DNA of 64,000 bases from Gaiellasilicea sp035575835 (GCA_035575835.1 DATLXM010000007.1:5025-69024), one strand, 5' to 3'. Positions 25,025 through 33,428 are shown, counted from the first letter of the stretch. Translations and numbers: made by a program. The notes: generated by a model from the sequence alone, not told the origin.

Positions 25025-26785
25025 ATGGGTCTCTTCTCGAAAGTGCTGGTCGCCAACCGCGGCGAGATCGCCGTCCGGATCTTCCGGTCTCTGCGCGAGC
25101 TCGAGATCGGGAGCGTCGCCGTCTACTCCGAGGCAGACCGCGACGCGCTCCACGTCCGCACCGCCGACGAGGCCCATCTGATCGGGCGCGGCCCAGCGAC
25201 CGAGAGCTATCTCGTCGCAGAGCGGCTGCTCGAGGCGGCGCGGCGCTCCGGCGCCGAGGCGATCCACCCGGGGTACGGCTTCCTCGCCGAGAACGCGGCT
25301 TTCGCGGCCGCGGTGGTGGAGGCCGGGCTGACCTGGATCGGGCCGCCGAGCGCGGCGATCGAGCTGATGGGCTCGAAGACGCGTGCCCGGACGGCGATGC
25401 AGGCGGCCGGCGTCCCGATCATCCCGGGAACGACCGAGCCGGTGGAGACGGTCGAGGAGGTACTGGCGCTCGGGGCCGAGGTCGGCTACCCGCTGATCGT
25501 CAAGGCGGCGGCAGGCGGCGGCGGCAAGGGGATGAAACTCGTGGAAGCACCGGAGGAGGCCGAGCGGGCGCTCGAATCCGCGCGCCGCGAAGGGGAGAAG
25601 TACTTCGCGGACGGCCGCGTCTATGTCGAGCGTTATCTCGAGGATCCGCGGCACGTCGAGGTGCAAGTCCTCGCGGATACGCACGGGAACGTGATCCACC
25701 TGGGCGAGCGCGACTGCACGATCCAGCGTCGCCACCAGAAGCTGATCGAGGAAACGCCGTCACCCGCCGTGGACGAGGAGCTCCGGGCGCGCATCGGGAA
25801 GATCGCCGTCGACGCCGCGCGCGCTGCCGACTACCACTCCGCAGGGACGATCGAGGGCCTACTGACGGCTGACGGCGACTACTACTTCATGGAGATGAAC
25901 ACGCGGATCCAGGTCGAGCACACCGTCACCGAGGAGGTGACTGGGGTCGACCTCGTTCGCGAGCAGATCCGGATCGCGGCGGGGGAGCCGCTCTCGCTCG
26001 CGCAGGAGGACGTGCGCCTGCGCGGGCACGCGATCGAGTGCCGGATCAACGCGGAGGACGTCTCGAAGGGCTTCTTGCCGGCTCCGGGCCGGATCACCGC
26101 CTACCGCGAGCCCGCCGGGCCGGGGATCCGGGTCGACTCCGGGGTCGTCGCGGGCTCCGAGATCAGCGGCCTCTACGATCCGATGATCGCGAAGCTGATC
26201 GTGCGCGGCTCCGACCGCGAGCACGCCCGCCACCGCATGCTGCGCGCGCTCGGGGAGTTCGCGATCGGAGGGCCGCCGACCCTGATCGGCTTCCACCGAG
26301 CGCTCCTCACCGAGCCCTGCTTCATCGCGGGCGAGACCTGCCACGGGCTCGTCGAGTCGGAGGAGCTGGCCGCGCGCGCGGCCGAGCTCGCACCCCCGCC
26401 CGCCGAGCCGGACGGGGGCCGGAGCGGTCGGCTGCAGGAGCGGCTGCGCGCGGTCGAGGTCAACGGCCGCCGCTTCGAAGTGACGCTGCTCGAGCCCGAG
26501 CCGCCCTGGGCGGAGCTCGCCCGGCGGCGGCAGGAGCGCGCGCGGGGCGGAGCCGGTGGCGCGGACGGCGACGCCGTCGTCAGCCCCATGCAGGGCACGG
26601 TGCTCAAGGTCGACGTCGCGGACGGCTCGGTCGTCGAGGAGGGTCAGGTCGTCTGCGTCGTCGAGGCGATGAAGATGGAGAACGAGATCCGCGCTCACCG
26701 GGCCGGTACGGTCGGCTCGGTCGGGGTCGCGCCTGGCGATGCCGTGACGAGCGGGCAGGTGATCTGCCTCGTCCTGGGCGAATAG
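25025..26785 (+). CDS. accA3: Acyl-CoA carboxylase alpha subunit: biotin carboxylase fused to biotin carrier
   Basis: 586 residues. Biotin carboxylase domains run from about 4 to 450: VLVANRGEIAVRIFR, EAIHPGYGFLAENAAF, the glycine-rich ATP loop KAAAGGGGKGMKLV, and FMEMNTRIQVEHTVTE. After a linker comes a biotinyl domain (about 515-585) with the biotinylation site EAMKMEN and preceding VVSPMQGTVLKV. It carboxylates its own biotin with ATP and bicarbonate, then serves the carboxyltransferase at 16578. The gene symbol follows actinobacterial usage and is only a label for the alpha subunit. Confidence 0.92.
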   Translation: MGLFSKVLVANRGEIAVRIFRSLRELEIGSVAVYSEADRDALHVRTADEAHLIGRGPATESYLVAERLLEAARRSGAEAIHPGYGFLAENAAFAAAVVEAGLTWIGPPSAAIELMGSKTRARTAMQAAGVPIIPGTTEPVETVEEVLALGAEVGYPLIVKAAAGGGGKGMKLVEAPEEAERALESARREGEKYFADGRVYVERYLEDPRHVEVQVLADTHGNVIHLGERDCTIQRRHQKLIEETPSPAVDEELRARIGKIAVDAARAADYHSAGTIEGLLTADGDYYFMEMNTRIQVEHTVTEEVTGVDLVREQIRIAAGEPLSLAQEDVRLRGHAIECRINAEDVSKGFLPAPGRITAYREPAGPGIRVDSGVVAGSEISGLYDPMIAKLIVRGSDREHARHRMLRALGEFAIGGPPTLIGFHRALLTEPCFIAGETCHGLVESEELAARAAELAPPPAEPDGGRSGRLQERLRAVEVNGRRFEVTLLEPEPPWAELARRRQERARGGAGGADGDAVVSPMQGTVLKVDVADGSVVEEGQVVCVVEAMKMENEIRAHRAGTVGSVGVAPGDAVTSGQVICLVLGE

Positions 26786-26912
26786 AGCCTTCTGCGCCGA
26801 GACGTCGCGCGCCGACGCCGAGCCGCTCACGGCGACGGCGAGCCGGGTCGAGAACTGGATCCTGCTCGAGTATCGCGGGCTCTGGGCGCACGACGCTGTC
26901 GACGGCTCGACG

Positions 26913-27656
26913 TTGACCCCGGAGCTGAAGGCGCATCTCGTCCGCGAGCGTGCCCGCTTCCCGCGGAGCCGGATCCTCTTCGTCCGCCGCCCCGAGCGCC
27001 GCAACCGCGACGGCCTGCTCGCGTTCGTCGCGCGCACGACCGAGCGCGAGCGAACGCTGCGCCGGCTCGAGCTGGAACGCTACGACGACCTGCTCGACGT
27101 GGATCTCGGGACCGCGGGTGACCCGGTCGCCCACCCGCTGCTCCTCGTCTGCACGCACGGCAAGCACGATCGCTGTTGCGCCAAGTACGGACGGCCGCTC
27201 TACGACGCCGTTCGGGAGGAGGTCGAGGACGGCTGGGTCTGGCAGTCCACCCACGTCGGCGGCGACCGCTTCGCCGGCAATCTCGTCACGCTCCCCGACG
27301 GGGTCTACTACGGCCGCGTCGAGCCTGCCGGAGTCTGGGGGCTGCTCGAAGCCGCGCTCGCCGGCGAGGTGCACCTGCCGCACTACCGGGGGCGCTCCTG
27401 CCACTCCTTCCAGGTCCAGGCGGCCGAGCGCGCGGTGCGCGAGCAAACCGGCCTTCTCGGCGTGAACGCTCTTCGGCTCGTAGAGAGCGAGCTGCGCGGG
27501 GACGGTTGGCGCGTCGTCCTCGACGCGGGAGAGTCGCGCTACGAGGTCGACGTTCGCCGCGAGGAAGGGGAGCCTACGCACCTCACCTGCTCGACCACGA
27601 GGCTCAGTCGACCTCGCAGGTTCGTCGCAGAAATCCCTCCCGCACGAGGCGCCTGA
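26913..27656 (+). CDS. Suc_Fer-like (sucrase/ferredoxin-like) family protein
   Basis: 247 residues from TTG 26913, but the homologous frame continues upstream to at least 26790 as FCAETSRADAEPLTA and WILLEYRGLWAHDA, which is the normal N-terminus of this family. The frame is open back to a TGA at 26760 and contains no ATG, GTG or TTG in that stretch. The core has LLLVCTHGKHDRCCAKYGRP, the thioredoxin-like [2Fe-2S] ferredoxin type Cys site, then STHVGGDRFAGNLVTLPDG. It follows the carboxylase gene directly. Its last 53 bases overlap the convergent JmjC gene. Function is not established. Confidence 0.8.
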   Translation: MTPELKAHLVRERARFPRSRILFVRRPERRNRDGLLAFVARTTERERTLRRLELERYDDLLDVDLGTAGDPVAHPLLLVCTHGKHDRCCAKYGRPLYDAVREEVEDGWVWQSTHVGGDRFAGNLVTLPDGVYYGRVEPAGVWGLLEAALAGEVHLPHYRGRSCHSFQVQAAERAVREQTGLLGVNALRLVESELRGDGWRVVLDAGESRYEVDVRREEGEPTHLTCSTTRLSRPRRFVAEIPPARGA

Positions 27657-28785
27657 GGAGCACGAGCCGGCCCGCCTCGTCGAGGGAGCCGGGGAGGTCG
27701 CGGGCCGTGAAGGACGCCTCGGTGGTGACGAGGAACTCGAGCTCGGGGACGAGCCGGGAGGGGAACGCGAGCTCGCGGCCCTCGAACGCGAGCGTCGCGT
27801 CCTCGAGTTCGGCGAGCACCGTGTCGCGGCGAACGAGGCTCGTGCCGGCGCTCAGCGAAGAAAGCGCCCGCAGCTCGCTCAGCTGTCCGTCGAGGATCGG
27901 GCGGCGCGAACGGACGAGCCGCTTCCACGCCCGCCGGGCTGCTGCCTCGGGGTCGAGACCCGGAAGCTCGGGTGGCGGGGATCCGTCGATCGAGCGGCGG
28001 AAGTCGAGGTCGCCGGACGCTCCAGCGAGCGTCAGTCGGGCCTCGTCGAGCCACGTGCGGATGTTGACGCCGACCGTGATGTGGAGCGAGTCGGAATCGG
28101 ACGTGAGTGCCTGATGGAGCCAGCCACGTGGGAGATAGAGCGTGTCGCCGGCCCTGAGCGTGAGGTCAAGCACGGGCTCGCCGGGGGCTCCGAGGGCGCT
28201 CCGGTAGCGCTGATCCTTGAGCGGCAGCTCGAGCGCGGGTTCGTAGACGAGCCAGCGCTTCTCGCCGGAGACCTGGAGCGAGAGGACCTCGTGGGTGTCG
28301 TGGTGCACCGGCAGGCCCTGCGAGCCGCGCGGGGTGAAGTAGGCGTTCGCCTGGGCCGGGTGCCCGAGGTGGCCCTCGAGGCCGCGGCAGAAGCGCGCGA
28401 GCGGGAGCCAGGAGTGGTGCAGTCCCTGGAGGACGATCGTGGCGCCGCGCTCGAACTCGGCGAGGACGCGCCGAACGTCAGCGACCCCGGTGAACGCCTC
28501 GGGCCGCCAGGAGAGATCGGACGTGTAGCCCGTGACCGTGGCCCCGGCCTTGACCAGCCGGAAGCCCGGGGTGCGGATCGACGTCTCGGTGAGCAGGCGC
28601 TCGAGGTCCCGCGCGGAGAGGAGGTCGTCGAATCGACCCGGCTCTGCGCGCGGGACGGCGAGCGGTTGCTGCTCCCAGTGCTCGTCGAGGAAGCGCCCGG
28701 TCTCGACGGGCGCGATCGCTCGCTCGAGCGACTCGGGGCTAGACGGGGTCCGCGTCGCTGTCGTCCGAGTCGGCGTCGCTGCCAT
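27604..28785 (-). CDS. JmjC/cupin-4 Fe(II)/2-oxoglutarate-dependent oxygenase
   Basis: 393 residues from ATG 28785 (GTG 28803 is an alternative). The double-stranded beta helix core has the metal triad H161-x-D163 in PVHHDTHEV and H224 in LPRGWLHQA; SGEKRWLVYEP is the family hallmark. A C-terminal winged-helix-like region (about 300-393) follows, as in bacterial ribosomal oxygenases of the YcfD/RoxA class, which hydroxylate a protein side chain. The start codon lies inside the preceding 61-residue Asp-rich peptide gene, overlapping it by 47 bases, so the peptide is a candidate substrate or partner. This is inference. Confidence 0.85.
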   Translation of the reverse strand: MAATPTRTTATRTPSSPESLERAIAPVETGRFLDEHWEQQPLAVPRAEPGRFDDLLSARDLERLLTETSIRTPGFRLVKAGATVTGYTSDLSWRPEAFTGVADVRRVLAEFERGATIVLQGLHHSWLPLARFCRGLEGHLGHPAQANAYFTPRGSQGLPVHHDTHEVLSLQVSGEKRWLVYEPALELPLKDQRYRSALGAPGEPVLDLTLRAGDTLYLPRGWLHQALTSDSDSLHITVGVNIRTWLDEARLTLAGASGDLDFRRSIDGSPPPELPGLDPEAAARRAWKRLVRSRRPILDGQLSELRALSSLSAGTSLVRRDTVLAELEDATLAFEGRELAFPSRLVPELEFLVTTEASFTARDLPGSLDEAGRLVLLRRLVREGFLRRTCEVD

Positions 28786-28924
28786 CGGAGTCGTCTGCGT
28801 CACCGTCGGTCGTGTCCGTGTCGTCGCCGTCCGCGTCGTCCGTGACCGGTGTGACGTCCGCGTCGCTGGTGGACAGGATCTCGTCGTCGGTCAGCGTGGC
28901 CAGGGTGGTGATTTGCTCGGTCAT
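28739..28924 (-). CDS. 61-residue Asp-rich peptide, candidate modified-peptide precursor
   Basis: The N-terminal third is an ordinary short helix-forming leader, MTEQITTLATLTDDEILS. From residue about 19 on it is almost only Asp, Ser, Thr, Ala, Gly and Val, with DAD/DSD repeats and the end DSDADPV. There is no Cys. AAGGAG lies eight bases before the ATG, so translation is well supported, and TAACCT at 28963-28958 (- strand) is a fitting -10 box. It overlaps the JmjC oxygenase gene by 47 bases. A leader-plus-repetitive-core shape next to an oxygenase resembles ribosomal peptide precursors; a simple acidic partner protein is the alternative. Confidence 0.65.
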   Translation of the reverse strand: MTEQITTLATLTDDEILSTSDADVTPVTDDADGDDTDTTDGDADDSDGSDADSDDSDADPV

Positions 28925-28987
28925 CTCGTTCTCTCCTTCGCCGGGGCTGTCCGCGCGAGGTTACAAGGGCCGCCCGGGAGCCGCAGG

Positions 28988-28993
28988 TAGGGT
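28988..28993 (+). promoter_or_regulatory. -10 box for leaderless DUF1028 gene
   Basis: TAGGGT ends seven bases before ATG 29001, placing transcription start at the start codon. Confidence 0.45.
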
Positions 28994-29000
28994 CGGCTCG

Positions 29001-29918
29001 ATGGCGCTCGGCCGACCCTCCACCTTCTCGATCTGCGGGCTCGACCCGGCCACCGGAGAGGTCGGGGTCGCCGTTCAGTCCAAGTACTTCGCGGTCGGAT
29101 CCGTGGTCTCGTGGGCGCGAGCGGGTGTGGGTGCGGCCGCGACCCAGGCCGCGGGAATCGCCGGCTACGGGCCCCTGCTCCTCGACCAGCTCGCCGGTGG
29201 AGCGTCGCCCGAAGAGGCGATCCGGGCCGTGCTCGACTCCGACGAGGGGCGCGAGACGCGGCAGCTCGGCGTCGTCGCCGCCGACGGGCGCTCGGCGTCG
29301 TGGACGGGCAGCGACTGCAGCGAGTGGGCCGGTCACGAGACCGGCCACGGGTACGCGGGCCAGGGCAACATCCTCACGGGCGCCGACGTCGTCGCCGAGA
29401 TGGCGCGCGCTTTCCGCGAGAGCGACGGCACGCTCGCCGAGAGGCTCGTGGCGGGCCTCGACGCCGCACAGGCTGCGGGTGGGGACGCTCGGGGCCAGCA
29501 GTCCGCGGCTGTCTACGTCGAGCGGCCCGGTGCGGGCGAGGAGACCGGTGAACTGGTCGACCGGGTCGTCGACCTCCGCGTGGACGACCACGAGGAGCCG
29601 ATCGCGGAGCTGCGGCGGCTGCTCGAGATCCACCTCCGCTGGGACTACCTGAAGCGCGCCTACGGCCACCGCCGGGCGGGTCGTCTCGCGGAGGGCGCCG
29701 ACGTGATCGCCGCGGGCCTGGAGCGCTACTCGGACGATCCGACCCTTCTCTACGACCTCGCCTGCTACGAGGCTCTCGCGGGCCGCCCCGACGATGCGCT
29801 CGCGCACGTCCGGCGCGCATGCGAGCTCGACGCGTCGCTCCGCCCGCTCGCTGAGACGGATCCCGACCTCTTGTCCCTGCGGGAGCGTGGCGACGTGCTC
29901 TGGGAACCGACCGGCTGA
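29001..29918 (+). CDS. DUF1028 family (Ntn-hydrolase-like) protein with TPR-like C-terminus
   Basis: 305 residues. Residues about 5-200 form the DUF1028 domain: TFSICGLDPATGEVGVAVQS, VGAAATQAAGIAGYG, RQLGVVAADGRSASWTG and GYAGQGNILTG. This family has an Ntn-hydrolase fold but no proven substrate. The C-terminal part (about 205-300) has two tetratricopeptide-like helix pairs (YSDDPTLLYDLACYEALAGR, DDALAHVRRACELD). ATG 29001 is chosen because the domain begins there and a -10 box sits at the leaderless distance. The 62 bases after it hold two copies of GGTCTTCGGGC. Confidence 0.85.
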   Translation: MALGRPSTFSICGLDPATGEVGVAVQSKYFAVGSVVSWARAGVGAAATQAAGIAGYGPLLLDQLAGGASPEEAIRAVLDSDEGRETRQLGVVAADGRSASWTGSDCSEWAGHETGHGYAGQGNILTGADVVAEMARAFRESDGTLAERLVAGLDAAQAAGGDARGQQSAAVYVERPGAGEETGELVDRVVDLRVDDHEEPIAELRRLLEIHLRWDYLKRAYGHRRAGRLAEGADVIAAGLERYSDDPTLLYDLACYEALAGRPDDALAHVRRACELDASLRPLAETDPDLLSLRERGDVLWEPTG

Positions 29919-29980
29919 CGCCGTTTTGGGCCGCGGGTGGCCTGTTTAGGGTCTTCGGGCAGGGGTCTTCGGGCCTTCGC

Positions 29981-30520
29981 CTATAAACGGTAGGTCTCGT
30001 CGGTGATCCAGATGACGGTCGACTGCTCGATCTCCTTCGGTCGCTCGCCCACGGCCACGAGCGGGCCGAAGGAGACCCGGACGTAGGCCGAGTCGGCGAG
30101 CGATCCCGGCGCCGAGATCGTCGCCCGCCAGGTCTCGCCGGGGCCGAGCACGTCGGGCGGGCGCGGCTCGATCGTCTTCGGCTCGCGAAGAAGGAGGCCG
30201 TCGCGCGAGGTCATCCGGTCGAGCGTCTCGAGATCGGCGTCACCGAGGAGGATGAGCCCGAGGGCGAGCGGTGGCCCGTCGCCGAACTCGAACGAGATCC
30301 CCGTTCGGTTCTCGATCGAGATCTCGGACGACCATCCGTCCGCCGTCACCTCGAGTGAGCGGACGCCGAAGACCAACCGCTCACCCGTCTTCGGATAGCT
30401 CTCGTGCCAGCCGAGGTCGGCGCTCTGTGGCTCGGCGGGACGTGCGTCGGGAAGCGGCTCGATGGCCGCGGAACCGCAGCCGGCCAGGAGCAGCACGAGC
30501 AGCAGAAGGGTGCGGCGCAT
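29981..30520 (-). CDS. Putative lipoprotein, family not recognised
   Basis: 179 residues. The N-terminus MRRTLLLLVLLLAGCGSA is a lipoprotein signal with the lipobox LAGC. The mature part looks like a beta-sandwich: RLVFGVRSLEVTADGWSSEI, IENRTGISFEFGDGPPLALG, then LGPGETWRATISAPGS and AYVRVSFGPLVAVG. Alternating strands with a 'G-P-G-E-T-W' turn are typical of DUF4352-like or Ig-like extracellular domains, but no family is assigned. It is divergent from sucC with about 35 bases between starts. Confidence 0.7.
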   Translation of the reverse strand: MRRTLLLLVLLLAGCGSAAIEPLPDARPAEPQSADLGWHESYPKTGERLVFGVRSLEVTADGWSSEISIENRTGISFEFGDGPPLALGLILLGDADLETLDRMTSRDGLLLREPKTIEPRPPDVLGPGETWRATISAPGSLADSAYVRVSFGPLVAVGERPKEIEQSTVIWITDETYRL

Positions 30521-30538
30521 CGGCGAAAGACTCGCAGA

Positions 30539-30544
30539 TAGACT
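30539..30544 (+). promoter_or_regulatory. -10 box upstream of sucC
   Basis: TAGACT ends ten bases before TTG 30555, leaving a leader of only a few bases and no Shine-Dalgarno. Confidence 0.4.
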
Positions 30545-30554
30545 CGCCGTCGCT

Positions 30555-31697
30555 TTGGACCTCTACGAATATCAGGGCAAGCAACTCTTCGCCCGCTTCG
30601 GGATCCCCGTCTCCGACGGCCGTTTCGTAACGACTCCCGAGGACGCCCGCAAGGCCGCGGAGGAGATCGGCGGCGCGGTCGTCGTCAAGGCCCAGGTCCT
30701 GACCGGAGGGCGCGGCAAGGCGGGCGGGATCAAGCTCGCCGACGATCCGGCGGACGCGGAGGAGAAGGCCCGCGGGATCCTCGGGCTCGACATCAAGGGA
30801 CACGTCGTGCGGCGGCTCTGGGTCGAGAGCGCCTCGGACATCGCGAAGGAGTACTACCTCTCGATCACGTTCGACCGGGGCGAGAAGAAGCCCTTGTTCA
30901 TGTTCACGACCGAGGGTGGGGTGGACATCGAGGAGGTCGCCGAGACGAACCCGGACGCGCTCGTGCGGCTGCACGTCGACCCGCTCGAGGGCTTCCAGCC
31001 CTACCACGCGCGCCGCCTGATCTACGGGGCCGGCGTCGAGGACCCGTCCGAGCAGAAGCAGATCGCCGCAATCATGGCGAAGCTCTACGAGGCCTTCGTC
31101 GGAGCCGACGCGATGCTCTGCGAGATCAATCCGTTGATCGTCACACCCGAGGGCGAGGTAAAGGCGCTCGACTCCAAGTTCACGGTCGACGACAACGCGC
31201 TCTACAAGCACCCCGAGATCGCGGAGATGCGCGACGTCGAGGCCGCCGACCCGCTCGAGGCGCTCGCCCGCGAGAAGGACGTCACCTACGTGAAGCTTGA
31301 CGGCGAGGTCGGGATCCTGGGCAACGGGGCCGGGCTCGTGATGTCCACCCTCGACGTGATCGCGCTCGCGGGCGGCAAGGCCGCCAACTTCTGCGACCTC
31401 GGCGGCGGCGGCAACGCGGAGGGAGTGGTGGACGCGCTCGAGGTGATCACGCGTGACCCGCAGGTCAAGTCGATCTTTTTCAACATCTTCGGCGGGATCA
31501 CCCGCTGCGACGAGGTCGCGCGCGGGATCCTGACCGCGCTCGAGCGGATGACGATCGAGTATCCGATCGTGGTGCGGCTCGACGGCACGAACGCCGAGGA
31601 GGGCCGGAAGATCCTGGCCGAGGCGGCGCCCGAGGGTGTCTACCCCGAGGCGACGATGCTGGACGGCGCCCGCCGTGCGGTGGAGCTCTCTCGATGA
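30555..31697 (+). CDS. sucC: Succinate-CoA ligase (ADP-forming) beta subunit
   Basis: 380 residues. The ATP-grasp domain begins MDLYEYQGKQLFARFGIP when TTG 30555 is read as the start, the exact family N-terminus. VVVKAQVLTGGRGKAGGI is the nucleotide loop, and GGGNAEGVVDALEVI plus NIFGGITRCDEVARGI mark the C-terminal CoA-ligase domain. It makes ATP or GTP from succinyl-CoA with SucD in the TCA cycle. A methyltransferase gene separates it from sucD, and both junctions overlap (ATGA, then TAGTG). Confidence 0.94.
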   Translation: MDLYEYQGKQLFARFGIPVSDGRFVTTPEDARKAAEEIGGAVVVKAQVLTGGRGKAGGIKLADDPADAEEKARGILGLDIKGHVVRRLWVESASDIAKEYYLSITFDRGEKKPLFMFTTEGGVDIEEVAETNPDALVRLHVDPLEGFQPYHARRLIYGAGVEDPSEQKQIAAIMAKLYEAFVGADAMLCEINPLIVTPEGEVKALDSKFTVDDNALYKHPEIAEMRDVEAADPLEALAREKDVTYVKLDGEVGILGNGAGLVMSTLDVIALAGGKAANFCDLGGGGNAEGVVDALEVITRDPQVKSIFFNIFGGITRCDEVARGILTALERMTIEYPIVVRLDGTNAEEGRKILAEAAPEGVYPEATMLDGARRAVELSR

Positions 31698-32335
31698 CCG
31701 ATCTCTGGTCGGAGCGCGCCGAGGCCTACCGGTCCGCGCCGGAGCAGCGCGAGGGCGCGGACCTCGACCTGATCGTGCGTTGGGCCGAGGGCTCGAAGAC
31801 GGCGCTCGACGTCGCCACGGGCGGCGGCCACGTCACCCGGCGGCTCCGCGAGGCCGGGCTCGAGGTCGTCAGCTCCGATCCTGCGCCCGGGATGCGCCCC
31901 GACGTGATCTGTCGCGCCGAAGATCTCCCGTTCGCGGCCGACTCCTTCGACCTCGTCGTCACCCGGATCGCGCCGCACCACTTCGACGACGTTCCGGCGG
32001 CGATCGCGGAGATGGCGCGGATCAGCCGCAACCTCCTCGTCGTCGAGGACACGCTCTACGTCAGCGATGCCGTCGAGGAGGCCGAGATCCTCCGCGACCC
32101 GACGCACGTTCGCTCGTACACGGAAGCGGAATGGCGCACGTTTCTCGAAGATGCCGGGCTCGTCGTCGAAGTGGTCGAGAGCTTCGAGAAGCGGCACCCG
32201 CTCGAGGACTGGCTCGCCCGCACCGACACGGCCGAGGACGACGCCGTGCGGGTGCGCGAGTTGCTCGCCGGGCAGATCGAGGACGGCGAGTTCGTGGACA
32301 CGAAGCTCGTGATCCGGGCGAGGAAGGCGGCGTAG
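31694..32335 (+). CDS. SAM-dependent class I methyltransferase between sucC and sucD
   Basis: 213 residues. Motif I is ALDVATGGGHVTRRLREAG, followed by the acidic end of strand 2 (VVSSDPAPGM), motif post-II RAEDLPFAADSFDLVVTRIA and a UbiE/COQ5-like HHFDDVPAAIAEMAR. The acceptor is unknown; the UbiE-like core suggests a small molecule. It overlaps sucC by four bases and sucD by one, so the three genes are translated as a unit. No reason for its placement is evident from sequence. Confidence 0.87.
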   Translation: MTDLWSERAEAYRSAPEQREGADLDLIVRWAEGSKTALDVATGGGHVTRRLREAGLEVVSSDPAPGMRPDVICRAEDLPFAADSFDLVVTRIAPHHFDDVPAAIAEMARISRNLLVVEDTLYVSDAVEEAEILRDPTHVRSYTEAEWRTFLEDAGLVVEVVESFEKRHPLEDWLARTDTAEDDAVRVRELLAGQIEDGEFVDTKLVIRARKAA

Positions 32336-33207
32336 TGGCAATCATCGTCGACCAGAAGACGAAGCTCGTCGTCCAGGGCCTGACCGGCTCGGAGGGCTCC
32401 TTCCACGGGCTCCGGAACAAGAACTACGGCACTCAGGTCGTCGCCGGTGTCACGCCGGGCAAGGGCGGCCAGGACGTCGAGGGCGTGCCGGTCTTCGACA
32501 CCGTCGAAGAAGCCGTCCGGGAGACGGGTGCGAACACGTCCATGGTCTTCGTCCCGGCTCGGTTTGCTGCGGACGCGATCTACGAGGCCGCCGACGCGGG
32601 GATCGGGACGATCATCTGCATCGCCGAGGGCCTGCCCGCGCACGAGATGCTCCGCGTCTACACCTATCTGCGGCCGCGCGGGATCATGATGCTCGGCCCG
32701 AACTGCCCGGGCGCCCTCTCGCCGGGCAAGGCGAACGTCGGGATCATCCCGGCCGAGATCTTCACCGAGGGGAACATCGGGCTCGTCTCGCGCTCGGGAA
32801 CGCTGACCTACCAGATCGGCCACGAGCTGACCCAGATGGGCCTCGGCAACTCGACGATCGTCGGGATCGGCGGCGACCCGATCGTCGGCTCCTCCTTCAT
32901 CGACATCCTCGAGAAGTTCGAGGCCGACCCGCAGACCGAGTTCGTGGTCATGGTCGGCGAGATCGGCGGGGACGAGGAGGAGAAGGCCGCGGCCTTCATC
33001 GAGGCGAAGATGTCGAAGCCGGTCGTCGCGTACATCGCGGGATTCGAAGCTCCGCCCGGGAAGACGATGGGCCACGCCGGCGCGATTATCTCCGGCTCGT
33101 CCGGCACCGCGCAGGGCAAGAAGGAGGCGTTGGAGGCGAAGGGGATTCGCGTCGGAACCTCCCCGACCGAGGCGGCGCAGTTCGCCGCCGAGGTCGCGCG
33201 CGCCTGA
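32335..33207 (+). CDS. sucD: Succinate-CoA ligase alpha subunit
   Basis: 290 residues. It starts MAIIVDQKTKLVVQGLTGSE (CoA-binding Rossmann domain), with YGTQVVAGVTPGKGG, MLGPNCPGALSPG and the phosphohistidine site GHAGAIISGSSGTAQGK. It completes the SucCD enzyme. GTG 32335 shares its first base with the stop of the methyltransferase gene. A hairpin element follows the stop codon. Confidence 0.94.
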   Translation: MAIIVDQKTKLVVQGLTGSEGSFHGLRNKNYGTQVVAGVTPGKGGQDVEGVPVFDTVEEAVRETGANTSMVFVPARFAADAIYEAADAGIGTIICIAEGLPAHEMLRVYTYLRPRGIMMLGPNCPGALSPGKANVGIIPAEIFTEGNIGLVSRSGTLTYQIGHELTQMGLGNSTIVGIGGDPIVGSSFIDILEKFEADPQTEFVVMVGEIGGDEEEKAAAFIEAKMSKPVVAYIAGFEAPPGKTMGHAGAIISGSSGTAQGKKEALEAKGIRVGTSPTEAAQFAAEVARA

Positions 33208-33256
33208 TTCTGCAGGCGCAAGATCTCTGAAAGGGCCGCGCGCGGCCCGGCTCAGT
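33208..33256 (+). repeat. Structured intergenic element, copy 2
   Basis: TTCTGC, A, GGCGCAAG, then CTGA-AA, a perfect 16-base palindrome GGGCCGCG/CGCGGCCC, GGC, TCAG. The outer CTGA/TCAG and inner GC stem form a two-part hairpin with an internal loop. It matches copy 1 at 18147-18238 in order and spacing, with different inner-stem bases that still pair. The remaining bases up to the MFS gene (33257-33428) include two CCGTCAC direct repeats (near 33305 and 33317) and the GTGCCCC/GGGGCAC palindrome at 33366-33381; no gene is seen. Confidence 0.55.
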
Positions 33257-33428
33257 CCATGGGGCGGATTAGGCCGGATCCTTTCGCGAGCTGGTGCGAA
33301 TCCGTCACGCTTCCGTCACACATGCCTGATGAGATCCTCGCTAGCGTTCGTGTAGGGACACGGGAGTGCCCCTGGGGGCACGTGGGGATCGGTTCCGGGG
33401 CGCGGCGCTGAGCGAGCCGCGGCCGACG

